A DNA stretch of 46,614 nt, taken from positions 1 through 46,614 of the forward strand of contig NZ_JAHKRO010000076.1 in NCBI RefSeq assembly GCF_019396325.1, in the 5' to 3' direction. Position 1 is the stretch's first letter; each line of letters begins with the position of its first letter. The notes beneath the pieces were generated by a model. That model was not told where the DNA came from, did no database searches, and worked only from the letters and a program-made list of their open reading frames with translations. Below, piece by piece: positions 39,246-46,614 of the stretch. Source of the stretch: Nonomuraea ceibae. Lineage in GTDB: Bacteria > Actinomycetota > Actinomycetes > Streptosporangiales > Streptosporangiaceae. The position numbers and the translations under genes were made by a program.

Positions 39246-40121
39246 ATGAACAACGAAACCACCTCTTCCGTTACCGTTCTCGGGCTCGGGCTGATGGGCC
39301 GGGCGCTGGCCGGGGCGTTCCTCAGGGCCGGGCACCCCACCACCGTGTGGAACCGCACGGCGGCCAAGGCCGGCGAGCTGGTCGCCGAGGGGGCGCGACT
39401 GGCCCCCACTGCCGCCGACGCGATCAAGGCGAGCCCGCTGACGATCATCTGTCTCACCGACTACCAGGCCGTGCGCGAGCTGCTGGCCACGGCCGACCTG
39501 GACGGCGCCACGCTGGTCAACCTGACGTCGGGCGACTCGGCCCAGGCCAGGGAGACCGCCCGGTGGGCCGGGGAGCGCGGCGCCCGCTACCTCGACGGCG
39601 CCGTCATGGCCATCCCGCCGTCCATCGGGACCGCCGGGGCGGTGATCCTGCACAGCGGGCCGCACCAGGACTTCGAGACGCACCGGCCGGTCCTCGAAGC
39701 GCTCGGCACCCTCACCTACCTGGGCGAGGACCACGGGCTGGCCTCGCTGTACGACGTGGCCGGGCTGGCCATGATGTGGAGCGTGCTGAACGGCTGGCTC
39801 CAGGGCGTGGCGCTGCTCAGGACGGCCGGCGTGGACGCCGCGACGTTCACGCCGTTCACGCGGATGATCGCCGAGGAGGTGGCCGGCTGGCTGCCCGGAT
39901 ATGCCGAGCAGGTCGACGCGGGCTCCTACCCGGCCGACGTGTCGGCCCTGGAGACCGACGTGCGGGCGATGGCGCACCTGGTCGAGGAGAGCGAGGCGGT
40001 CGGCATCAACGCCGAGCTGCCCAAGCTCATCAAGGCGCTGGCCGACCGCGCGATCGCCGCCGGACGCGGCGGGGAGCAGTATCCGGTGCTGATCGAGGAG
40101 TTCGTCAAGCCCGGCGCCTGA
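39246..40121 (+). CDS. NADPH-dependent imine reductase-like oxidoreductase
   Basis: This 291-residue protein has a Rossmann dinucleotide domain (VTVLGLGLMGRALAGAFLRAGH, then VWNRTAAKA with a basic residue favouring NADPH). Its long-helix C-terminal domain is of the 6-phosphogluconate/hydroxyisobutyrate dehydrogenase superfamily. The AVMAIPPSIGT segment near residue 120 and SLYDVAGLAMMWSVLNGWLQG near 175-195 match the imine reductase group, which forms or reduces cyclic amines; the Asp in LYDVA is at the usual catalytic region. The physiological substrate is unknown. It is probably induced through the divergent MerR regulator. Confidence 0.85.
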   Translation: MNNETTSSVTVLGLGLMGRALAGAFLRAGHPTTVWNRTAAKAGELVAEGARLAPTAADAIKASPLTIICLTDYQAVRELLATADLDGATLVNLTSGDSAQARETARWAGERGARYLDGAVMAIPPSIGTAGAVILHSGPHQDFETHRPVLEALGTLTYLGEDHGLASLYDVAGLAMMWSVLNGWLQGVALLRTAGVDAATFTPFTRMIAEEVAGWLPGYAEQVDAGSYPADVSALETDVRAMAHLVEESEAVGINAELPKLIKALADRAIAAGRGGEQYPVLIEEFVKPGA

Positions 40122-40131
40122 CCGGGGGCGT

Positions 40132-40268
40132 CAGCGGCGGGCGTGGCGGACCCGGCGGCCGCGGCGATCTCGGCCGTGGTGCCCGGGTCCTCCTCCGGGA
40201 GCGTGGCCAGCGCCGCCCGGAGCTCGCCGCGCGTCCCGGTCCTCCTCGGTGACCACGATCTCCTCCAT
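40132..40268 (-). pseudogene. Possible decayed gene remnant
   Basis: The 154 bases between the imine reductase and the ABC permease hold no intact gene. Directly after the permease stop an ATG at 40268 opens a frame reading MEEIVVTEEDRDAR; a different frame then reads RGELRAALATLPEEDPGTTAEIAAA, which looks protein-like. One frameshift would join them. This may be a degraded small protein or chance coding in GC-rich DNA. Confidence 0.2.
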
Positions 40269-40275
40269 GAGGCGT

Positions 40276-41094
40276 TCAGCGTCCTTTGCGCGCGTAGGCG
40301 CGCAGCGACAGCGGGACGAAGATCACCAGCAGCGCGGCCGACCAGAGCAGGACGGCGGCCACCGGATGCGCGAGCGGCCAGGCCGCGTCCCCGGGCAGGG
40401 CTCCCGGGCTGCCGGAGAGCCGTCGGATGGCGGCGGTGAGCGCGCTCACCGGGTTCCACTCGGCGACGAACCGCAGCCAGGCGGGCATGCCGTCCGTCGG
40501 GACGAACGCATTCGACAGCATCGTGAACGGCAGGCCCAGCGGCACCATCGCCTCGGCGACCTGCTCGTCCTTCACCGCCAGGCCCAGGTAGACGCCCACC
40601 CAGCCCAGCGCGTAGCGCAGCAGCACGATCAGCGCGAACGCCTCGGCGGCGGGGAGCAGGCCCTGCTGCGGCCGCCAGCCCACCAGCAGGCCCGTGACCA
40701 CCATGACGCCCAGCAGCGGCACGCCGATCAGGGAGTCGGCTCCGCTGTGGCCGAACGGCACCGCCGACCGGGCCATCGGCATGGAGCGGAAGCGGTCCAT
40801 CACGCCCCGGGAGGCGTCGGCGGCCATCCGCCCCATGACCCCCTGCACGGCGGTGAAGGTCACCATCGCGAACAGGCCCGGCATGAGGTACGCGCGGTAG
40901 TCGCCGCCGCCCGGCACCTGGATGGCGCTGCCGAAGACGTAGCCGAACAGCACCACCATGACGACCGGGAAGAGCAGCGCGGCGACGATCTGCCCGGGTT
41001 CCTGCCGTAACCGGCTCAGCTCGCGGCCGGCGAGGGTGAGGCCGTCGGTGAGCGTCCAGCGCAGGCGGTCCAGCGGCACGGGGATCGCGGTCAT
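40276..41094 (-). CDS. ABC-2 type transporter permease (DrrB-like)
   Basis: This 272-residue membrane protein has six predicted helices with the ABC-2 permease layout: a cytoplasmic N-terminus (LAGRELSRLRQEPGQ), YLMPGLFAMVTFTAVQG, RFRSMPMARSA in the cytoplasmic loop that meets the ATPase, and MLSNAFVPTDGMPAWLRFVAEWNPVSALTAAIRRL before the last helix. It pairs with the ATPase encoded just upstream, overlapping it by ATGA. DrrAB-type pairs export anthracyclines and other hydrophobic drugs; the substrate here is unknown. Confidence 0.9.
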   Translation of the reverse strand: MTAIPVPLDRLRWTLTDGLTLAGRELSRLRQEPGQIVAALLFPVVMVVLFGYVFGSAIQVPGGGDYRAYLMPGLFAMVTFTAVQGVMGRMAADASRGVMDRFRSMPMARSAVPFGHSGADSLIGVPLLGVMVVTGLLVGWRPQQGLLPAAEAFALIVLLRYALGWVGVYLGLAVKDEQVAEAMVPLGLPFTMLSNAFVPTDGMPAWLRFVAEWNPVSALTAAIRRLSGSPGALPGDAAWPLAHPVAAVLLWSAALLVIFVPLSLRAYARKGR

Positions 41095-42035
41095 CGGACG
41101 GGCTCCTTGCGGTCGGTGAGGCGCAGGAACACCTCGTCGAGGGTGGGACGGCGCAGGCTCACGTCGGCGACGGCGACCCCGGCGCGGTCGAGGTCGCGCA
41201 CGATGTCGGCGAGCCGGAGGCCGGTGGCGGGCAGGGCGACGCTGAGCCGGTCGGCGCCGGCCGTCGCGGGCCCGGCGCCGGCCAGGGCGTTCAGGACGGC
41301 GGCCGCCGCGGGCCGCGTGGCGGGGTCTTCGAGGACGACGTCGAGGCGGTCCCCGATCGTGGCCTTCAGCTCGTCCGGGGTGCCGGTGGCGATCACTTTC
41401 CCGTGGTCGATGACGGCGACGTCGTCGGCCAGCCGGTCGGCCTCGTCCAGGTACTGGGTGGTGAGCAGCACCGTGGTGCCGTCGGCCACCAGCTCGCGGA
41501 CGCTGTCCCAGATCTCGCCGCGGCTGCGCGGGTCCAGGCCGGTGGTCGGCTCGTCCAGGAAGAGCACCTCGGGGCGGAGGATGAGGCAGGTGATCAGGTC
41601 GAGCCGGCGCCGCATGCCGCCGGAGTAGCCGCCGACCGGCCGGTCTGCGGCCTCCGTCAGGCCGAAGCGCTCCAGCAGCTCGTCGGCCCGGCGGTGCGCC
41701 TGGCGCCGTGGCAGGTGGTAGAGCCGCCCGAACATGCGCAGGTTGCCCCGGCCCGTGAGCTTCTCGTCCACGGCGGCGTACTGGCCCGCGAGCCCGATCC
41801 GCTCGCGCACCTGGGCGGCCTCGCGGACGACGTCGTGGCCGGCGATGCGGGCGTGCCCGGCGTCGGGGGCGGACAGGGTCGCCAGGATGCGCACCGCCGT
41901 GGTCTTCCCGGCGCCGTTGGGCCCCAGCAGGCCGCAGACCGTTCCTCTCGGGACGCTCAGGTCCAGGCCCCGCAGGGCGTGGGTGTCGCCGAAGGACTTG
42001 CGCAGCCCTTCGGCGACCACGATGGGATCAGACAC
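41091..42035 (-). CDS. ABC transporter ATP-binding protein (DrrA-like)
   Basis: From GTG 42035 the protein has 314 residues. Walker A is GPNGAGKTT near residue 40, the Q-loop region AGQYAAVDEKLTG near 85, the ABC signature GYSGGMRRRLDL near 138, Walker B VLFLDEPTTGLDP near 160 and the switch histidine region soon after. The C-terminal extension with LRRPTLDEVFLRLTD is the DrrA drug-resistance hallmark. The frame extends 12 bases upstream, but CCTCC at 42041-42045 is a strong Shine-Dalgarno complement five bases from GTG 42035. It is divergent from its likely TetR regulator and overlaps the permease gene by four bases. Confidence 0.92.
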   Translation of the reverse strand: MSDPIVVAEGLRKSFGDTHALRGLDLSVPRGTVCGLLGPNGAGKTTAVRILATLSAPDAGHARIAGHDVVREAAQVRERIGLAGQYAAVDEKLTGRGNLRMFGRLYHLPRRQAHRRADELLERFGLTEAADRPVGGYSGGMRRRLDLITCLILRPEVLFLDEPTTGLDPRSRGEIWDSVRELVADGTTVLLTTQYLDEADRLADDVAVIDHGKVIATGTPDELKATIGDRLDVVLEDPATRPAAAAVLNALAGAGPATAGADRLSVALPATGLRLADIVRDLDRAGVAVADVSLRRPTLDEVFLRLTDRKEPVR

Positions 42036-42043
42036 GGACACCT

Positions 42044-42104
42044 CCACTGGGTACGTTGTACGCGGTTATGTCGGCCAGGCTAAGCCACTGGGTACTATGT
42101 ACGC
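42044..42104. promoter_or_regulatory. Two repeat operators between the drr-like and tetR genes
   Basis: CCACTGGGTACGTTGTACGC (42044-42063) and CCACTGGGTACTATGTACGC (42085-42104) are 20-bp direct repeats with two differences, 41 bp apart. Each contains the palindrome GTAC-N3-GTAC. The first overlaps TACAAC on the minus strand, a -10 box 17 bp from TTAGCC for the ABC operon. The second overlaps TACTAT, a -10 box for the TetR gene. Confidence 0.75.
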
Positions 42105-42121
42105 AACAAGGAGGTACGACG

Positions 42122-42871
42122 GTGGCGGACGCCGAGTACGTGAACATCTGGATGCGGCCCGAGCGCCCCGCCCGGGGGCCGAAGCCGGCCTACAGCCGCG
42201 CCCAGATCACCGAGGCGGCCGTCCGCATCGCCGACGCCGAAGGGCTGGAGGCCGCCACCATGCGGCGGATCGCCGCCGAGATCGGCGCCGGGGCGATGTC
42301 CCTCTACCGCTACGTCCCGAGCCGCGACAACCTGATCGAGCTCATGGCCGACCGGCTGATGGGCGAGATCGACGTCACCGGCCTGCCCTCCGGCGACTGG
42401 CGGGCCGACCTCACCCGCTACGCCGGCGAGCTGCGGGCCATGTGGCTGCGCCACCCGTGGATCGCCGCCGTGCAGCGGTCGCTGCCCAGCTTCGGGCCCA
42501 ACCAGCTGCTCCTGATCGAACGGCTGATGGGGGTGCTCGACCCCTTCGTCCCCATCGACGAGAACCTCAGCCTCGTGGGCCTGCTGAACAGCTACGTCGA
42601 GGGCACCGTCCGGGAGGAGATCAGCTCGGCCAGGGAGTTCCGCCTCAGCGGGCTCACCGAGTCGGAGTGGATGGCGCGCAGCTACCCGTACATCGACCAG
42701 CTCGTGAAGAGCGGACAGTACCCGATCTTCACGAAGATCGTGACGGAGGCGCGCCAGCCGCACCTGAGCCGCGACGAGCAGTTCCGCTACGGGCTCAGGC
42801 GGGTCCTCGACTGCATCGCCACGGCCGTCCCGTCTACGCCGGCCGGCGATCCCCGGCCAGGAACCCGGTGA
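42122..42871 (+). CDS. TetR-family repressor of the ABC exporter
   Basis: This 249-residue protein has its TetR helix-turn-helix at residues about 24-70 (YSRAQITEAAVRIADAEG, then MRRIAAEIGAGAMSLYRYVPSRDNLIELM). Its C-terminal domain is of the tetracycline-repressor-like type seen beside drug exporters. GTG 42122 is preceded by AAGGAGG at seven bases, deciding it over upstream starts. It is divergent from the DrrAB-like pair; the paired GTAC-N3-GTAC operators in the gap each cover a -10 box. It should repress both units until an exported drug binds. Its 3' end overlaps the convergent hydrolase gene by 38 bases. Confidence 0.9.
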   Translation: MADAEYVNIWMRPERPARGPKPAYSRAQITEAAVRIADAEGLEAATMRRIAAEIGAGAMSLYRYVPSRDNLIELMADRLMGEIDVTGLPSGDWRADLTRYAGELRAMWLRHPWIAAVQRSLPSFGPNQLLLIERLMGVLDPFVPIDENLSLVGLLNSYVEGTVREEISSAREFRLSGLTESEWMARSYPYIDQLVKSGQYPIFTKIVTEARQPHLSRDEQFRYGLRRVLDCIATAVPSTPAGDPRPGTR

Positions 42872-43688
42872 TGGACGCGGCCTGGCCGAAGATCGCGTGA
42901 CCGACGCCGGGAAGCAGCTTTACGCTCGCCCGAGGGACGCACCGGCGGATCCGCCGGGCGGTCCCCCGGGAGTCGAACATCGCGTCACGGTCCCCGGCGA
43001 TCACGAGGACCGGCATGGCGAGGCCGCGCAGCGCCTCGTCGGGGAACACCGGCAGCCGCTCCCTGCGCGGGTTGAAGTGCGTGAACGTCAGGACGACGGA
43101 GTCGAGCGCCTCCCGGTGCCGCTCCGCGTCCAGCCCGGCGACCGCCATCGCCGACTCGCGCACCCCGCCGCGCCGCGACAGGCCGGACAGCACGGCCCTG
43201 ACGACCCAGCCGACCTTCTGCCGCCCCACGCCGCCGGGGCACAGCAGGGCCAGGCGCGTCACCCGCTCCGGACGGCGGACGGCGTAGTCCAGGGCCGTCC
43301 ACCCGCCGAGTGACGTGCCCGCGAACGCGGCGCCGGTGAGCCCGAGCCCGTCCAGCACGTCGTCCAGCCAGGCGGCCACGGCTCCGGAGCCCAGCGCGGG
43401 ACGTGACGGCGCGCTCAGCCCCGGCTCGCCGACGAGGTCGACGGCGTACGTGCGGAAGTGCCGGGACCAGGTGGCGACGTCCCCGCGCCACATCGACGCG
43501 TTCGCGCCCGAGCCGTGCAACAGCACCAGCGGCGGCGCGTCCCGGGGGCCGGACACCAGCACGAACGTCTCACCCTCGCGCGTCGGCACCCGTACGTGCT
43601 CGGCGGGCACCGGCCACGCCGCCAGCTCCCGCAGGTAGCGCTCCCGGAGCTCGCGCCCGCCCGCCTCGGACTTGTAGATCGCGGTCAT
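42834..43688 (-). CDS. Alpha/beta hydrolase
   Basis: From ATG 43688 the protein has 284 residues. It shows VLLHGSGANASMW near residue 64, the serine nucleophile elbow AGTSLGGW near 127, an acid in VIAGDRDAMFD near 230 and the histidine in PGVGHAIFG near 260, forming a complete catalytic triad. It is probably an esterase or C-C hydrolase of unknown substrate. The frame is open to 43712, but GGGCGG just before 43688 and the family's N-terminus favour the later ATG. It is divergent from a methyltransferase gene. Confidence 0.85.
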   Translation of the reverse strand: MTAIYKSEAGGRELRERYLRELAAWPVPAEHVRVPTREGETFVLVSGPRDAPPLVLLHGSGANASMWRGDVATWSRHFRTYAVDLVGEPGLSAPSRPALGSGAVAAWLDDVLDGLGLTGAAFAGTSLGGWTALDYAVRRPERVTRLALLCPGGVGRQKVGWVVRAVLSGLSRRGGVRESAMAVAGLDAERHREALDSVVLTFTHFNPRRERLPVFPDEALRGLAMPVLVIAGDRDAMFDSRGTARRIRRCVPRASVKLLPGVGHAIFGQAASITGFLAGDRRPA

Positions 43689-43705
43689 GCCGCCCAGCGA
43701 AGCCC

Positions 43706-43720
43706 TTGTCACCGTGTCAA
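43706..43720. promoter_or_regulatory. Imperfect palindrome upstream of the hydrolase
   Basis: TTGTCACCGTGTCAA has seven-base arms with one mismatched pair around a central C, and contains TTGACA on the minus strand (43720-43715) as a possible -35 box. The matching -10 box is not clear, so this is a weak call. Confidence 0.35.
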
Positions 43721-43792
43721 GGTCAACCGGGGGCTCCGCGGTTCGCCCCCGCTGTGGTGCAATGGCGGGACCAGCGGGGAGAGGCAGGGCTG

Positions 43793-44539
43793 ATGTCCGG
43801 CACGCAGTTGTACGACACCATCGGAGCCGCCTACACCGCGACTCGGCGCACCGACCCCCGCGTCGCCGAGCGCATCCTGGCAGCGCTCGGCGACGCCAGG
43901 ACCGTGCTCAACGTCGGGGCGGGCACCGGCTCGTACGAGCCCCGTGACCGCCGGGTCGTCTCGGTGGAGCCGTCGGCGCTCATGCGGTCGCAGCGCGCCC
44001 CCGACGCGGCGCCGTGCCTGGCCGGGTCGGCGGAGAGCCTGCCGTTCGGCGACCGGTCCTTCGACGCCGCGATGACCGTCTCCTCCGTCCACCACTGGCG
44101 GGACCCGATCGCCGGGCTGCGCGAGATGCGGCGGGTGGCCCGGCGCGTGGTCGTGTTCACGCACGACACCAGCGAGGGCGGATGGCTGCGGCGGTTCTGG
44201 CTCACGCGCGACTACCTGCCGGAGGTCGCCGGCCTGCTCACCGGCCGCCCGGCGATCACCGAGCTGGCGGCCGCGATCGGCGCCCGCACGGAGCCGGTGC
44301 CGATCCCGTGGGACTGCGCCGACGGCTTCTTCGAGGCCTACTGGCGGCGGCCGGAGGCGTACCTGGACGAGCGGGTCCGTCGCGGGATGTCGGTCTGGTC
44401 CAGGGTCGGGCCGGAGGCCGAGCGGCGCACGGTGCGCGCCCTGCGCGACGACCTCGCCTCCGGCCGCTGGGCCGAACGCAACCGGGAGCTCCTCGGCCTC
44501 GACGCGGCCGAGCTCGGCCTGCGCCTCCTGATCGCCTGA
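43793..44539 (+). CDS. Class I SAM-dependent methyltransferase
   Basis: This 248-residue protein has motif I VLNVGAGTGSYE near residue 40, an acidic motif II VVSVEPS near 60, AESLPFGDRSFDAAMTVSSVHHW near 80-100 and RRVARRVVVFTHD near 115, the arrangement of UbiE/Methyltransf_11 enzymes. It transfers a methyl group from S-adenosylmethionine to an unknown small molecule. Start ATG 43793 follows GGCAGGG at seven bases. It lies alone between a divergent hydrolase and a convergent cupin gene. Confidence 0.85.
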   Translation: MSGTQLYDTIGAAYTATRRTDPRVAERILAALGDARTVLNVGAGTGSYEPRDRRVVSVEPSALMRSQRAPDAAPCLAGSAESLPFGDRSFDAAMTVSSVHHWRDPIAGLREMRRVARRVVVFTHDTSEGGWLRRFWLTRDYLPEVAGLLTGRPAITELAAAIGARTEPVPIPWDCADGFFEAYWRRPEAYLDERVRRGMSVWSRVGPEAERRTVRALRDDLASGRWAERNRELLGLDAAELGLRLLIA

Positions 44540-44551
44540 ACGCGCGGGCCG

Positions 44552-44896
44552 CTAGGCGCCGGGGCGCTCGTCGTAGTTGAAGCCGAAGGCGCGCACGCCG
44601 GTCTCGGTGCGGGGCCGGTGGCTGGTGCGCGGCCCGAAGGCGACGTACGTGCCGGGGCCGTGGGTGCGCTCGCCCTCGATCAGCTCGCCGCTGACGACGA
44701 AGTACGCCTCGCCGTACGTCTCGTGGACGTCCACGTCAGGCCATTCGGCCCCCGGGGCGAGGTCGATCACCCACGTCCGGATGCCCGGCATGCCGGGGAG
44801 CGTCCGCACGACCACGCCGGGAGCCAGCTCGTACGGCGGGACCGTCTCGACGTCCACGGGGAGCACCTGCCCGGGTTGTACCTCCATGAGGTCCAC
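44552..44896 (-). CDS. Small cupin protein
   Basis: This 114-residue single-domain cupin has WPDVDVHETYGEAYFVVSGEL near residues 52-72 (partial H-x-H/E metal motif) and GPGTYVAFGPRTSHRPR near 82-97 with a metal-site histidine. It may be an isomerase, dioxygenase or ligand-binding protein; the sequence does not decide. It begins 4 nt after the LuxR regulator stop, so the two are probably one transcript. GTG 44896 and ATG 44887 are both possible starts; neither has a strong ribosome-binding site. Confidence 0.75.
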   Translation of the reverse strand: MDLMEVQPGQVLPVDVETVPPYELAPGVVVRTLPGMPGIRTWVIDLAPGAEWPDVDVHETYGEAYFVVSGELIEGERTHGPGTYVAFGPRTSHRPRTETGVRAFGFNYDERPGA

Positions 44897-44900
44897 GATC

Positions 44901-46614
44901 TCACAGGTCCAGATCTTTCAGCTCGCCGCGGGAGACGATGCCGAGCTTCGGGTAGGCCTTGTACAGGTGGTAGCCGACCGTCCGGTGGCTGAGGAAGAGC
45001 TGGGCGGCGATGTCGCGGTTCGACAGGCCCCGCGCGGCCAGCCGGGCGATCTGCAGTTCCTGCGGGGTGAGCGCGGAGGCGGCGCCTTCGGCCTGCTCGG
45101 CGGCCTGGGCGCCGGTGGCGGTCAGCTCGGCGCGGGCGCGGGCGGCCCACGGCCGCATGCCGAGCCGGTCGAAGACCTCCAGGGCGTCGCTCAGCGAGCC
45201 GCGCGCCTCGGCCTTCCTCTTGGCCCGGCGCAGCCACTCGCCGTGGAGCAGCGCGGTCCTGGCGTACTCCAGCGCGCGGCCGTCCTGGTCGTGGCGTTCG
45301 AGTGCCGCCGTGTAGAGCGACTCGGCCCGGTCGTCGTCGGCGAGCAGCGCGCGGCAGCGCAGGACGAGCGCGTCGGCCCACGGCTGGCGGACCGTCTCGG
45401 CCCACCGTTCGAAGCGGGCCAGCGGCTCGGCGGCGCGTTCGGGCGCGCCCACCCGTACGGCGGACTCCACGAGGTCGGGGGTGGAGCGGGTGGCGCAGAT
45501 GTGGTGGCGCATCGGCTCGCGGGTCAGGCGCTCGAAGCGGGCCAGCGCCGCCTCGGCGCGGCCCAGACCCAGGTCGAGCAGGCCGAGCGACCAGTGCGCC
45601 CAGGGCGCGCCGGGGGAGACGGCCCCGGCTGTGGCGCCGGCCAGCCCCGCCTCGGCGTGGCTCCGGCAGGCCGCCTCGTCGCCCTCGGCGGCGGCGAGGT
45701 AGGCGAGCACGCTGCTGAACTGGCTGACCCACTGCTGCTGGCCGGTGTCGCGGGCGAGCCGGAGGGCCTCGGCGGCCGTGGCGAGCGCGTCGCGGTGCCG
45801 CCCGGTGAACACCTCGCCCTCGGCCACGAAGAACAGCACCGTGGGCAGCCGCCCGGCGCCGCCCCGGTCCCGCTGCTCGGCGGCGAGGGCGGTGGCCAGC
45901 TCGTAGGCGTCGGCGTCCTGGCCCAGCACGAGCGCCGCGCCGCAGAGGATCATCAGCACCTGGCCGGGGACCTCGCCCCGGCGCTGGATCGCGGCGAGCG
46001 TGCCGGCCAGCGGCGGCGGCCCGTCGGCCCGGCCCCGGTCGAGCCGGCCCAGCGGGTCAAGATGGACCAGGTACGGGCCCACGGGGGCGAGCGGGTCCGC
46101 GTCGTCCAGCGGCAGCGCGGCCAGCCGGTCCAGCGTGCCGGCGAGCTGCTGTTCGCCCAGGTACCAGGCGGTGTGCACGGCCTGGACGAGCAGCGTGGCG
46201 GCCTGGCCGGGGTCGGTGTCGCGGACGAGGCCGGCGCCGTCGAGCAGCAGCCGGTGGGCGGCCGGGTAGGCGCCCTGCCAGAAGTCGGCGAGCGCGCGCA
46301 CCTGCGCCATCCGCGCCCGTACCGCCGGGGGCCTGTCCGGCCCGGTCGCGCGGTCGCCGAAGGCGCGGGCGCGGTCCATGTCGCCGGCCTCCAGCGCCGC
46401 CTCCGCGGCCAGGGCCTCGCGGCGGGCCTTGGCGGAGGGGTCGGCGCTCAGCCGGGCGGCCCGCTCGTACGCGGCGGCGGCCGCCTCGTGGCCGCCGCGC
46501 TCGCGGGCGCGGGCGGCGGTGCGTTCGAGGGCGGCGGCGGCCTCCTCGTCGGCGCCGGTGGCGGCGGCCGCCAGGTGCCAGGCGCGGCGGTCGGCGGGCT
46601 CGGGCGAGCCGAGC
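44901..46614 (-). CDS. Large LuxR-family regulator, truncated at window edge
   Basis: The C-terminal 570 residues are present; the reading frame is open to the last base, so the start lies outside. The visible part is a long run of TPR-like helical pairs (for example AWHLAAAATG, EAAAAAYERAARL, AEAALEAGDM), ending in a LuxR helix-turn-helix in the last 60 residues (LTPQELQIARLAARGLSNRDIAAQLF and RTVGYHLYKAYPKLGI). This matches the LAL-type regulators, which usually carry an AAA-type ATPase domain at the missing N-terminus. It probably controls the cupin gene that follows, or more distant genes. The ATG at 46379 is internal and not the true start. Confidence 0.88.
   Translation of the reverse strand, partial: LGSPEPADRRAWHLAAAATGADEEAAAALERTAARARERGGHEAAAAAYERAARLSADPSAKARREALAAEAALEAGDMDRARAFGDRATGPDRPPAVRARMAQVRALADFWQGAYPAAHRLLLDGAGLVRDTDPGQAATLLVQAVHTAWYLGEQQLAGTLDRLAALPLDDADPLAPVGPYLVHLDPLGRLDRGRADGPPPLAGTLAAIQRRGEVPGQVLMILCGAALVLGQDADAYELATALAAEQRDRGGAGRLPTVLFFVAEGEVFTGRHRDALATAAEALRLARDTGQQQWVSQFSSVLAYLAAAEGDEAACRSHAEAGLAGATAGAVSPGAPWAHWSLGLLDLGLGRAEAALARFERLTREPMRHHICATRSTPDLVESAVRVGAPERAAEPLARFERWAETVRQPWADALVLRCRALLADDDRAESLYTAALERHDQDGRALEYARTALLHGEWLRRAKRKAEARGSLSDALEVFDRLGMRPWAARARAELTATGAQAAEQAEGAASALTPQELQIARLAARGLSNRDIAAQLFLSHRTVGYHLYKAYPKLGIVSRGELKDLDL

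Noticed and set aside
1..46614. tRNA, rRNA, riboswitch or prophage/ICE features
   Set aside because: No cloverleaf-like sequence, integrase, att-like duplication or phage structural gene was found on reading both strands; small structured RNAs cannot be excluded by eye.

Overview
The window is very GC-rich, with tightly packed genes, many GTG starts, frequent 1-4 nt stop/start overlaps and regulator families typical of soil actinomycetes (XRE/MmyB, TetR, ROK, large LuxR, DrrAB-type ABC). A Streptosporangiales genus such as Nonomuraea or Actinomadura is the most likely source; this is inference from gene content. No tRNA, rRNA, CRISPR array, transposase or integrase is seen, and no gene-free stretch exceeds about 200 bases.

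Layout. (1) 1-5.3 kb: end of a GNAT gene; an XRE regulator/methionine aminopeptidase divergent pair with two mirrored operators; a persulfide-detoxification operon (CstR-like repressor, CstB-like persulfide dioxygenase-rhodanese, rhodanese); an alpha/beta hydrolase; a GNAT. (2) 5.4-8.7 kb: a coupled three-gene operon of MoxR ATPase, VWA protein with a degenerate metallopeptidase motif, and a protein built of Trp-marked 13-residue repeats, behind a promoter buried in a 17-bp-arm inverted repeat. (3) 8.7-14.9 kb: regulators paired with oxidoreductases (TetR/SDR, MmyB/flavodoxin-fold reductase), an XRE protein, a VOC protein, a small HTH protein and a secreted GDPD-like protein. (4) 14.9-35.6 kb: a DevR/DevS (DosR/DosS)-type hypoxia/nitric-oxide regulon: narK, two PPOX-fold proteins, divergent devR and devS, and one long operon narG-narH-narJ-narI-nitronate monooxygenase-nirK-membrane protein. 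Near-identical boxes of the form GGGACTTTGGTCCC precede each unit. A block of unrelated genes (epoxide-hydrolase-like enzyme, 5'-nucleotidase, ROK regulator, GNAT) sits inside this region. (5) 35.6-38.8 kb: an HbpS-SenS-SenR-like three-component redox/heme sensing system with an ankyrin lipoprotein. (6) 38.8-46.6 kb: MerR/imine reductase pair, DrrAB-type exporter with its TetR regulator, hydrolase, methyltransferase, cupin and a truncated large LuxR regulator.

How it fits together. NarK brings in nitrate, NarGHI reduces it to nitrite, and NirK reduces nitrite to nitric oxide. DevS-type kinases sense NO, CO and low oxygen through heme, so NirK could feed the sensor that switches on its own operon. 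No nitric oxide reductase is seen. The CstR operon and HbpS-SenS-SenR add sulfur-stress and oxidative-stress sensing, giving the window a strong redox-sensing theme. The least understood element is the MoxR-VWA-repeat operon.
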